From JAABYT01 sp041581935 (GTDB lineage Bacteria > Pseudomonadota > Gammaproteobacteria > HK1), in NCBI GenBank assembly GCA_041581935.1, contig JBFICP010000183.1, positions 1 to 6,626 on the forward strand: a DNA stretch of 6,626 nucleotides, read 5' to 3'. This document shows positions 1 to 5,991 of the stretch, piece after piece. Made by a program: the position numbers and the translations under genes. The notes beneath the pieces are model-generated. The model saw nothing but the letters and a program-made list of their open reading frames with translations. It searched no databases and was not told the origin of the DNA. Numbering within the stretch: the stretch's first letter is position 1; each line of letters opens with the position of its first letter.

Positions 1-495
1 CACCACATCGGGAACGTTGACACCTTTTCTATCCGAAAGCTCGCCGCCTGCGATCACCAGCGTCTCGGCGAAGTCGTAGCCGCATTTTTCGACGCGCAAT
101 CGAATCTTGCCGTCGTCGAGAAGCAGATCGATACCCGGCTCGAGCGCCGTGAAGATCTCCGGATGCGGCAGGGGAGCGCGCTTGCCGTCACCCGGGGTCG
201 TGTCGAGGTCGAGCCGATAGCGGCTACCGGTATCGAGACTGGCATTGCCGTCTCGCAAGTGGCCGATGCGCAGCTTCGGCCCCTGCAGATCGAGCACGAC
301 GCCGATCGGGCGACCGGTTTCACCCTCGAGCGATCGAATCTTGCCGATGCGGTCCTCGCGCTCCTGCGGCGTGCTGTGGCTGCAGTTGAGCCGGAACACG
401 TCGGCGCCGGTCTCGAACAGCTCCCGGATGCGATCCATGCTGGAGCTCGCGGGGCCGAGTGTGGCGATGATCTTGGCGTTTCGGTTTCGACGCAT
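1..495 (-). CDS. pyk: Pyruvate kinase, N-terminal part (truncated by left edge)
   Basis: Pyruvate kinase makes pyruvate and ATP from phosphoenolpyruvate and ADP, the last step of cytosolic glycolysis. Reading leftward from the ATG at 495, 165 codons stay open to the window edge, about one third of the usual 470-480 residues. The N-terminus starts directly with the family's first strand, KIIATLGPAS at residues 8-17, which fixes the start although the SD is weak. FRLNCSH at 34-40 keeps the Arg, Asn and Ser used for nucleotide and K+ binding (R35, N37, S39), with Cys where Phe is usual. DLQGPKLRIG at 69-78 ends the first barrel segment. Residues 79 to about 150 fit the B (lid) domain. DRKGVNVP at 155-162 is the return to the barrel. 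The catalytic Lys and the allosteric C domain lie outside the window. It is transcribed away from the cox genes and is probably an unrelated neighbour. Confidence 0.95.
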   Translation of the reverse strand, partial: MRRNRNAKIIATLGPASSSMDRIRELFETGADVFRLNCSHSTPQEREDRIGKIRSLEGETGRPIGVVLDLQGPKLRIGHLRDGNASLDTGSRYRLDLDTTPGDGKRAPLPHPEIFTALEPGIDLLLDDGKIRLRVEKCGYDFAETLVIAGGELSDRKGVNVPDVV

Positions 496-603
496 GGTGT
501 CCGTCCGGGTGCGCAGATGGCGCTTGCAAGGCTTCCGCAATACTAAGGGCTCGCACATGTTCGGGCCATCTCGGTGAAGCGTTTGCGCGCGTACGGGGCG
601 GCA

Positions 604-632
604 GGGACAGGGCCTTCGAATCGTGCTAGCCT
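604..632 (+). promoter_or_regulatory. Candidate sigma70 promoter for coxG and the cox operon
   Basis: GGGACA at 604-609 matches 4 of 6 bases of the -35 consensus. After a 17-bp spacer comes TAGCCT at 627-632, preceded by TGC at 624-626, which makes an extended -10 (TGnTAnnnT). The predicted transcript would start near 639 and leave a leader of about 64 nt before coxG. The motif lies in the divergent intergenic region, where a rightward promoter is expected. The -10 hexamer itself matches only 3 of 6, so this is a pattern call without experimental support. I found no convincing promoter for the leftward pyk gene in the same region. Confidence 0.33.
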
Positions 633-702
633 GTGGACTTCGTTCGCGACGCCGGCGCTCCGCCGAGTGCTCGAAGAAGCCGAAGCACGGCCGGGAAGCA
701 AC

Positions 703-1158
703 ATGGACATCAGTGGAGAGTTCGAAATCCCCGCCAGTCGGCAGCAGGTGTGGGAGGCGCTCAACGACCCGGAAGTGCTCGCGCAGTGCATTCCGGGCTG
801 CGAGAGCATTGAACGCGAGTCCGACACCGAGCTGCTGGCCAAGATGAAAGCCAAGATCGGACCGGTGAAGGCCCGCTTCGAGAGCCGCATACTGCTTACG
901 AACTTGAATCCACCGCAAAGCTATACCATCAGCGGCGAAGGCAAGGGCGGACCGGCGGGCTTCGGCAAGGGCAGCGCCGACGTGACGCTCGCCGAGGCCG
1001 ACGGCGCCACCACGCTCAGCTATACCGCGACCCTGCAGGTCGGCGGTAAGCTTGCCCAGGTGGGCTCACGCCTCGTCGGCGCTGCGGCGCGCAAGATTGC
1101 CGATGATTTCTTCAGCAAGTTTGTCGAGGTGGTCGCCCAACCGGTGGGCTCGGACTGA
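703..1158 (+). CDS. coxG: CoxG-like SRPBCC family protein (CO dehydrogenase subunit G)
   Basis: A 151-residue protein of the CoxG family (SRPBCC/START-like fold with a hydrophobic pocket). Family hallmarks are MDISGEFEIPASRQQVWEAL at the N-terminus, NDPEVLAQCIPGC at 21-33, KIGPVKARFE at 51-60, and GGKLAQVGSRLV at 114-125 followed by the helix AARKIADDFFSKFVEVV. In characterised CO oxidisers CoxG is linked to holding CO dehydrogenase at the membrane and passing electrons toward quinone; that role here is inferred from family and context. Some CoxG proteins have a long C-terminal tail, but this one ends right after the core domain and has no membrane segment. The frame stays open upstream to a GTG at 574, but the ATG at 703 is chosen because family homology begins there and GGGA at 693-696 can act as SD. 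It leads the cox cluster, 108 bp before coxS. Confidence 0.85.
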   Translation: MDISGEFEIPASRQQVWEALNDPEVLAQCIPGCESIERESDTELLAKMKAKIGPVKARFESRILLTNLNPPQSYTISGEGKGGPAGFGKGSADVTLAEADGATTLSYTATLQVGGKLAQVGSRLVGAAARKIADDFFSKFVEVVAQPVGSD

Positions 1159-1210
1159 CACGCGTCGTCGTCGCCGCGCAGGCGCGCCGGAACGGGTTTC
1201 TTACAATCAA

Positions 1211-1238
1211 CGAGCGGCGCGGTCGCCATGACCGCTCG
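1211..1238 (+). promoter_or_regulatory. Inverted repeat in the leader of coxS
   Basis: CGAGCGG at 1211-1217 is perfectly repeated in inverse as CCGCTCG at 1232-1238. An alternative inner stem, GGTC/GACC (1221-1224 with 1230-1233), closes a 5-nt loop. The hairpin sits in the 108-bp coxG-coxS gap, 10 nt before the coxS SD. No T-run follows, so it is not a standard intrinsic terminator. A TTACAAT at 1201-1207 just upstream resembles a -10 box but has no recognisable -35. The element could tune coxS translation or protect the coxSLM message after processing. In sequence this GC-rich a 7-bp stem may also be chance. Confidence 0.3.
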
Positions 1239-1248
1239 CCGCCACCTG

Positions 1249-1260
1249 AGGAGAAGGGGG
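1249..1260 (+). promoter_or_regulatory. Ribosome binding site deciding the coxS start
   Basis: A purine run with AGGAG at 1249-1253 and AAGGGGG at 1254-1260 ends 6 nt before the ATG at 1267. It lies downstream of the alternative in-frame ATG at 1228, which has no SD and would add 13 mostly basic residues not typical of the family. This supports translation from 1267. Confidence 0.7.
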
Positions 1261-1266
1261 ATAACC

Positions 1267-1752
1267 ATGTCCGTAAACGTCTCCATGACGCTGAACGGCA
1301 AAGCGGTATCGGTGGAAGCTGAGCCGCGTACCCTGCTGGTCAGCCTGCTTCGGGATCAACTGGGACTCACCGGCACCCACGTCGGTTGTGATACCAGTCA
1401 GTGCGGCGCATGCCTGGTGCACGTCAACGGCCGTGCGGTGAAATCCTGCACGATGCTGGCGGCGCAGGCCGATGGCGCCGAAGTGAAAACCATCGAAGGC
1501 GTCGCCCGCAACGGCGAGCTGCATCCGATGCAGGAGGCCTTCAGAGAGCACCACGGTCTGCAATGCGGTTTCTGCACGCCCGGCATGATTATGAGCGCGC
1601 TCGATCTCGTGAACGTCAACCCGGATCCGTCTGAAAGCGAAATTCGCGGCTGGCTGGAGGGTAATCTTTGTCGCTGCACGGGCTACCAGAACATCGTCAA
1701 GGCCATACAGGCCGGCGCCCGCGCCATGCGCGAGGGAGGTAAGTCGTCATGA
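1267..1752 (+). CDS. coxS: CO dehydrogenase-type small subunit, 2x[2Fe-2S]
   Basis: The iron-sulfur subunit of a xanthine-oxidase-family hydroxylase; it carries electrons from the molybdenum centre in CoxL to FAD in CoxM. The protein has 161 residues, the usual length for the family (about 155-170). The N-terminal plant-ferredoxin domain binds one [2Fe-2S] with C41, C46, C49 and C61 (CDTSQCGAC, then C61). The C-terminal four-helix domain binds the second with C100, C103, C135 and C137 (QCGFCTPGMI and LCRCTGYQNI). All eight ligands are present, so the subunit should be functional. There is no signal peptide, consistent with cytoplasmic assembly. Its stop codon overlaps the coxL start in ATGA (1749-1752), which implies translational coupling. 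From sequence alone the same subunit could serve another hydroxylase of this family; the cox assignment rests on the neighbours. Confidence 0.95.
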   Translation: MSVNVSMTLNGKAVSVEAEPRTLLVSLLRDQLGLTGTHVGCDTSQCGACLVHVNGRAVKSCTMLAAQADGAEVKTIEGVARNGELHPMQEAFREHHGLQCGFCTPGMIMSALDLVNVNPDPSESEIRGWLEGNLCRCTGYQNIVKAIQAGARAMREGGKSS

Positions 1753-4100
1753 CCGACACTGGAATCGGCGCCCCGGTACGCCGCAAAGAGGATTACCGCT
1801 TTGTCACCGGCAACGGCCGCTATCTGGACGACATGAACCGTCCCGGCCAGTGTTACGCGTACTTCGTGCGCTCACCCTACGCTCACGCGAGCTTCACCGT
1901 CGATACCTCGGCGGCTTCGAAAATGCCGGGCGTGCAGGCCGTGTATACCGGTGCCGATATCGCCGCGTCGGGTCTCGGAGGGTTGATTTGCGGGTGGACC
2001 ATTACCCAGAAAAACGGCGAGCCTCACATTGCGCCGCCGCACCCGCTGCTGGCGCTCGATACCGTGCGTCACGTGGGCGACACACTGGCCGTCGTCATCG
2101 CCGACACCTACCACGGCGCGAAGGACGCCGCCGAGCAGGTCGTGGTGGAGTACGAGGCGCTTCCGGCAGTGACCTCGGTTACCGAGGCCGTGAAAAAAGG
2201 TGCGCCGCAAGTGCACGCAGAGGCGCCGGGAAATCTCTGCTACGACTGGGAAATCGGCGACAAGGCGACCACCGATGCGGCCTTCGAGAAGGCAGCCCAC
2301 GTCACGCGCTTCGAGGTCGTCAACAACCGCGTCATTCCCAATGCAATCGAGCCGCGCGCGGCGCTCGCCGAGTACGATTCGGGCAGCGACGAGATCACGT
2401 TGTACACGACCAGTCAGAATCCGCACGTGGCGCGCCTGGTGATCTCGGCGTTCATTCAACTCGCGCCGGAGAACAAGCTGCGAGTCGTAGCCCCGGACGT
2501 CGGTGGGGGATTCGGCTCCAAGATCTTCATCTACCTGGAGGAGTGCGTCACCGCCTGGGCGGCGCGTAATCTCAAACGTCCGGTCAAGTGGACAGCGGAA
2601 CGCTCGGAATCGTTCATGACCGATGCCCACGGGCGCGACCACGTCTCCAACGTCGAGCTGGCGCTCGACGGCGACGGCAAGTTCCTGGGCCTGCGTGTTT
2701 CGACCCTGGCCAACATGGGCGCATACCTGTCGACCTTTGCTTCATGCGTGCCGACCTATCTTTACGCAACACTCATGCAGGGGCAGTACACGACGTCGGC
2801 CATCTACTGCGAGGTCAAAGCCGTATTCACACACACCACGCCGGTCGATGCGGTGCGCGGCGCCGGGCGACCGGAGGCCACCTATGTCGTCGAGCGGGCC
2901 GTCGAAGAAGCGGCCCGGGAACTGAAACTCGATCCGGCGGAAATACGCCGTCGCAATTTCATTCAAGCCGACGCATTCCCGTATCAAACCCAGGTGGCGC
3001 TGCTCTACGACTCGGGCAACTATCCGGGGACCCTCGACAAGGCGCTGGATCTCATCGATTATGATGGATTCGCGAAGCGCCGTGAATCCTCCGAGAGCGC
3101 AGGCAAGCTGCGCGGCATCGGCTTCTCATCTTATATAGAGGCGTGCGGGATTGCGCCCTCTAGCGTGGTCGGGTCGCTCGGCGCCGGAGTCGGTCTCTAC
3201 GAGTCCGCGCAGGTACGTTTCAATCCGACCGGCAACGTGATCGTGTACACCGGCTCCCACAGCCACGGGCAGGGGCACGAGACCACTTTCGCGCAGCTGG
3301 TCTCCGATCGGCTCGGCGTGCCCTTCGATCAGATCGAGATCGTTCACGGAGATACCGCCAAAATCCCGTTCGCCATGGGCACCTATGGCTCGCGGTCGCT
3401 GGCGGTCGGTGGTTCCGCCATCAGCAAGGCCATCGACAAGATAATCGCCAAGGGCAAAAAGATCGCCGCCCACACGCTCGAGGCGGCCGTCGAGGACATC
3501 GAGTTCGAAAACGGCAATTTCACCGTCGCCGGCACCGACAAGCAGATGGATATCGCCTCGGTCGCGTTCTCGGCCTATGTGCCCCACAACTATCCGAGCG
3601 ATGAGCTCGAGCCCGGTCTCGATGAAAGTGCCTTCTACGATCCGGCTAACTTCACATTCCCGTTCGGTACCCATGTCTGTGAGGTGGAGGTGGATCCGGA
3701 AACCGGGGAGACGCAGATCGTGCGTTGGGCTGCGGCCGACGACTTCGGCAACATCGTCAATCCGATGATCGTCGAGGGGCAGGTGCACGGAGGGGTGGCC
3801 CACGGTGTAGGACAAGCGCTTCTCGAGGGATGCCGGTTCGATGATTCGGGGCAGCTCCTGACCGGCTCGTACATGGATTACGCCATGCCGCGCGCGGATA
3901 CGCTGCCGCCGATGCAGATCGCCACCCAGGTGACCCCCTGTCCGCACAATCCGCTCGGCGTCAAAGGCTGCGGTGAAGCCGGTGCCATCGCCGCACCGGC
4001 GGCGGTCATGAACGCCATCACCGACGCCATCGGTACAAGAGATCTCACCATGCCGGCGACACCGGAGAAGGTGTGGCGCGCGATTCAAAGCACTCGCTAG
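1749..4100 (+). CDS. coxL: CO dehydrogenase-like large (molybdopterin) subunit, form II-like
   Basis: The 783-residue catalytic subunit expected to hold Mo with molybdopterin cytosine dinucleotide. GAPVRRKEDYRFVTGNGRYLDD (residues 7-28) opens the family's N-terminal hammerhead domain, which runs to about 135. The Mo-binding domains follow with YTTSQNPH at 219-226 (Q223 is the likely glutamine near Mo), GGGFGSK at 252-258, HGQGHE at 506-511, MGTYGSRS at 543-550 and GVKGCGEAG at 737-745, where E743 is the conserved catalytic glutamate. The loop at 368-374 reads AVRGAGR. Form I enzymes have AYxCSFR, whose Cys holds Cu; form II has AYRGAGR. This protein therefore lacks the Cu ligand and belongs to form II or a close relative, with Val for Tyr at 369. 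GGGAGG at 1734-1739 is a strong SD, 9 nt before the ATG. The substrate may be CO or another small molecule; sequence does not settle it. Confidence 0.9.
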   Translation: MTDTGIGAPVRRKEDYRFVTGNGRYLDDMNRPGQCYAYFVRSPYAHASFTVDTSAASKMPGVQAVYTGADIAASGLGGLICGWTITQKNGEPHIAPPHPLLALDTVRHVGDTLAVVIADTYHGAKDAAEQVVVEYEALPAVTSVTEAVKKGAPQVHAEAPGNLCYDWEIGDKATTDAAFEKAAHVTRFEVVNNRVIPNAIEPRAALAEYDSGSDEITLYTTSQNPHVARLVISAFIQLAPENKLRVVAPDVGGGFGSKIFIYLEECVTAWAARNLKRPVKWTAERSESFMTDAHGRDHVSNVELALDGDGKFLGLRVSTLANMGAYLSTFASCVPTYLYATLMQGQYTTSAIYCEVKAVFTHTTPVDAVRGAGRPEATYVVERAVEEAARELKLDPAEIRRRNFIQADAFPYQTQVALLYDSGNYPGTLDKALDLIDYDGFAKRRESSESAGKLRGIGFSSYIEACGIAPSSVVGSLGAGVGLYESAQVRFNPTGNVIVYTGSHSHGQGHETTFAQLVSDRLGVPFDQIEIVHGDTAKIPFAMGTYGSRSLAVGGSAISKAIDKIIAKGKKIAAHTLEAAVEDIEFENGNFTVAGTDKQMDIASVAFSAYVPHNYPSDELEPGLDESAFYDPANFTFPFGTHVCEVEVDPETGETQIVRWAAADDFGNIVNPMIVEGQVHGGVAHGVGQALLEGCRFDDSGQLLTGSYMDYAMPRADTLPPMQIATQVTPCPHNPLGVKGCGEAGAIAAPAAVMNAITDAIGTRDLTMPATPEKVWRAIQSTR

Positions 4101-4112
4101 GGAGGGACCGAC

Positions 4113-4910
4113 ATGTACGCGTTCAATTATCAACGACCGACGTCCCTGGATGCCGCCGTGAAGGCCGTTGCCGCGGCCGAGGATGGCAAGTACCTGGCCG
4201 GGGGCATGACCCTCATTCCGACCATGAAGCAGCGCCTGGCGCAACCGTCCGATCTCGTCGATCTCGGTCGCGTAGTGGAGCTGTCGGGGATCCGCCGGGA
4301 CGGCGACGCGCTGGTGATCGGTGCCACCACCACCCATGCCGAGGTGGCGGCTTCCGAGGAGGTGCGAAGCCATATTCCCGCGCTCGGCCACCTGGCCGAT
4401 CACATTGGCGATCCGGCGGTGCGCGCCCGCGGCACCCTGGGCGGCTCCATCGCAAACGCCGATCCCGCCGCCGACTATCCGGCGGCGGTGGTGGGCCTGG
4501 GAGCAACCGTCGAAACCAATACGCGCAGCATCGCCGCCGATGAATTTTTCACCGGATTGTTCGAAACCGCGCTCGGCGACGACGAGCTGGTGACGGCGGT
4601 GCGCTTTCCGATCCCGAAGCGGGCGGGTTACGCGAAATTTCCCAATCCCGCGTCGCGTTATGCCGTCGTCGGCGTCATGGTCAGCGAAGGAGCCGACGGC
4701 GTGCGTGTGGCGGTGACGGGCGCCGGGCCGAGCGTCTTCCGGGTCGCGGAGATGGAGCAGGCGTTGGCCGGTAATTTCTCGCCCGCCGCCGTCGAGCGCA
4801 TCTCGGTGCCCGCGTCCGGGCTCAACTCGGACATCCACGCGAGCGACGAGTACCGGGCGCACCTGGTGACGGTGATGGCCAAACGCGCGGTGGCCGCGGC
4901 CGCCGGCTGA
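4113..4910 (+). CDS. coxM: CO dehydrogenase-type medium subunit, FAD-binding
   Basis: The flavoprotein subunit, which takes electrons from the CoxS clusters and passes them to the external acceptor. It has 265 residues, at the short end of the usual 260-290. The N-terminal FAD-binding domain (FAD_binding_5, vanillyl-alcohol-oxidase fold) shows both family motifs, AGGMTLIPTMKQRLAQP at 29-45 and TLGGSIANADPAADYPA at 108-124, which contact the FAD diphosphate and isoalloxazine. The C-terminal CO_deh_flav_C domain spans about 165-262, including the KFPNPASRYAVVGV stretch. GGAGGG at 4101-4106 is a good SD, 6 nt before the ATG. Only 12 bp separate it from coxL, so the two are co-transcribed. Its place after coxL gives the S-L-M order typical of form II operons; form I operons are M-S-L. 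Confidence 0.94.
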   Translation: MYAFNYQRPTSLDAAVKAVAAAEDGKYLAGGMTLIPTMKQRLAQPSDLVDLGRVVELSGIRRDGDALVIGATTTHAEVAASEEVRSHIPALGHLADHIGDPAVRARGTLGGSIANADPAADYPAAVVGLGATVETNTRSIAADEFFTGLFETALGDDELVTAVRFPIPKRAGYAKFPNPASRYAVVGVMVSEGADGVRVAVTGAGPSVFRVAEMEQALAGNFSPAAVERISVPASGLNSDIHASDEYRAHLVTVMAKRAVAAAAG

Positions 4911-4922
4911 CCGGTCGACCGG
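4911..4922. repeat. 12-bp perfect palindrome after coxM stop
   Basis: CCGGTCGACCGG begins on the base right after the coxM stop codon and is its own reverse complement. It is the first of several inverted repeats in the coxM-coxD gap. It could be a protein-binding site or the stub of a dispersed element. In GC-rich DNA a 12-bp palindrome is uncommon but not decisive. Confidence 0.45.
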
Positions 4923-4923
4923 C

Positions 4924-4960
4924 CGTAGGTTGGGCTTTGCTGCGCACGGCCCAACCTACG
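4924..4960. repeat. Perfect 12-bp inverted repeat, REP-like dispersed palindrome
   Basis: CGTAGGTTGGGC (4924-4935) and GCCCAACCTACG (4949-4960) are exact reverse complements around a 13-base loop. I recall the GTAGGTTGGGC/GCCCAACCTAC core as a dispersed intergenic palindrome of gammaproteobacterial and other genomes, so a mobile or REP-like repeat is the best reading. No T-run follows on either strand, which argues against a classical intrinsic terminator, although the stem could still slow polymerase or block 3' decay of the coxGSLM message. Confidence 0.7.
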
Positions 4961-4992
4961 ATTCTCGCGCCGGGCCCGGGCTTGCGCGACGT

Positions 4993-5023
4993 CATGATGA
5001 CCCGCTGCCGCCGGGTTATCATG
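4993..5023 (+). promoter_or_regulatory. Inverted repeat abutting the coxD start codon
   Basis: CATGATGACCCG (4993-5004) pairs with CGGGTTATCATG (5012-5023) at 11 of 12 positions around a 7-base loop; the mismatch is a G-U wobble in RNA. The right arm ends 5 nt before the coxD ATG at 5029, so in mRNA the hairpin would fill the place where a ribosome binding site should be. No GGAGG-like sequence is visible there. It may be a translational control hairpin or a DNA operator. TATCAT at 5017-5022 resembles a -10 box, but I see no matching -35. Confidence 0.5.
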
Positions 5024-5028
5024 TTTAT

Positions 5029-5949
5029 ATGACCTTGCCCACGAATGTCGACGAGACCCACGCCCTGTTGACGGCCGGCGAGTACGTGGCCGATCGCAGT
5101 CTGGCCACCGCGGTGTATCTGTCGCTCACCCTGCATCGGCCGTTGTTCCTGGAAGGCGAGGCCGGCGTCGGCAAGACCGAGATCGCCAAGGTGCTGGCGA
5201 CGTCGCTCGCGCGACGTCTGCTGCGCCTGCAGTGTTACGAGGGCCTGGACGTCGCGTCGGCGGTTTACGAATGGAACTATGCCCGGCAGATGATCGAGAT
5301 ACGGCTGGCCGAGGCCGCTGGATCCACGAGCCGCGCGCGCCTCGGCGAGGACGTGTTCTCGCGCCGCTTTCTCATCGAGCGACCGCTGCTACAGGCGTTG
5401 GAACCGCACGATCAAGGTCCGCCGGTGCTGCTCATCGACGAGCTCGACCGCGCCGACGAGCCCTTCGAAGCGTATCTGCTGGAGCTGCTTTCGGACTACC
5501 AGATCACCATCCCCGAGATAGGCCCGATCAGAGCCGAGCAGCCGCCGATCACGGTGATCACCTCGAACCGCACCCGGGAAATTCATGATGCGCTGAAGCG
5601 GCGTTGCTTCTACTACTGGGTGGACTATCCCAGTGCCGAGCGCGAGCTTGCGATACTCGCGCTCAAGGCGCCGGCGGCCGACGCGCAGCTGAGCCGCCAG
5701 GTGGTCGCCTTCGTGCAGCGGCTGCGAAAAATGGATTTGTTCAAGCTGCCGGGCATCGCCGAGACCATCGACTGGGCCCAGGCCCTCACTCAGCTCGACG
5801 TGCTGGAGCTCGACGCCAACGTCGTCAACGATACCGTCGGCGCGCTCCTCAAGTATCAGGACGACATCGCCAAGGTGCAGGGCAGCGAAGCGGCCCGTCT
5901 GCTCGACGAGATCAAGTCGGCGCTCGACGCGGAGCGGATCGGTGGCTGA
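5029..5949 (+). CDS. coxD: CoxD-like MoxR-family AAA+ ATPase
   Basis: A 306-residue AAA+ ATPase of the MoxR/CoxD type. Walker A is GEAGVGKT at 43-50, Walker B VLLIDELD at 133-140, and sensor 1 TVITSN at 175-180, followed by RTREIHDALKRRCFYYWVDYP at 181-201, a CoxD hallmark containing the candidate arginine finger. QCYEGLDVASAVYEWNY at 68-84 is also typical. In Oligotropha CO dehydrogenase, CoxD is a chaperone needed to introduce sulfur, and then Cu, at the molybdenum centre; it works with the VWA protein CoxE. Here the same maturation role is inferred. The frame is open upstream to a TTG at 4930, inside the palindromic repeat, so ATG 5029 is preferred because the family's N-terminal sequence begins there. 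The start has no clear SD, and 118 bp of palindromic DNA separate it from coxM, so its expression may be partly independent. Confidence 0.92.
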   Translation: MTLPTNVDETHALLTAGEYVADRSLATAVYLSLTLHRPLFLEGEAGVGKTEIAKVLATSLARRLLRLQCYEGLDVASAVYEWNYARQMIEIRLAEAAGSTSRARLGEDVFSRRFLIERPLLQALEPHDQGPPVLLIDELDRADEPFEAYLLELLSDYQITIPEIGPIRAEQPPITVITSNRTREIHDALKRRCFYYWVDYPSAERELAILALKAPAADAQLSRQVVAFVQRLRKMDLFKLPGIAETIDWAQALTQLDVLELDANVVNDTVGALLKYQDDIAKVQGSEAARLLDEIKSALDAERIGG

Positions 5950-5991
5950 TCCCGTCGCGCCGCCGGCGCGGCGCCGCCGCGTCGCACGGCC

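Noticed and set aside
163..577. Two rightward open frames over the pyruvate kinase segment
   Set aside because: The leftward frame encodes unmistakable pyruvate kinase motifs, so these are shadows.
574..702. 43-codon upstream extension of coxG from a GTG
   Set aside because: No SD, no family similarity in the extension, and it would start before the predicted promoter; the family N-terminus begins at ATG 703.
1201..1207. -10 box for a coxS promoter (TTACAAT)
   Set aside because: Good -10 match, but no -35-like hexamer at 16-19 bp spacing, so it is only mentioned in the neighbouring leader entry.
1872..2642. 256-codon open frame antisense to coxL
   Set aside because: Opposite conserved CoxL domain sequence; composition typical of a GC-rich antisense frame.
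3126..4862. 578-codon open frame antisense to coxL and coxM
   Set aside because: It lies wholly opposite two well-supported genes, crosses their boundary, is rich in His/Arg/Gly/Asp as expected from reversed GC-rich codons, and shows no recognisable domain.
4924..4960. Intrinsic terminator after coxM
   Set aside because: The stem is strong but no T-run follows on either strand; called as a repeat instead.
4930..5028. Upstream extension of coxD from a TTG at 4930
   Set aside because: It would translate through the palindromic repeats, adds 33 residues without family resemblance, and starts within a repeat arm.
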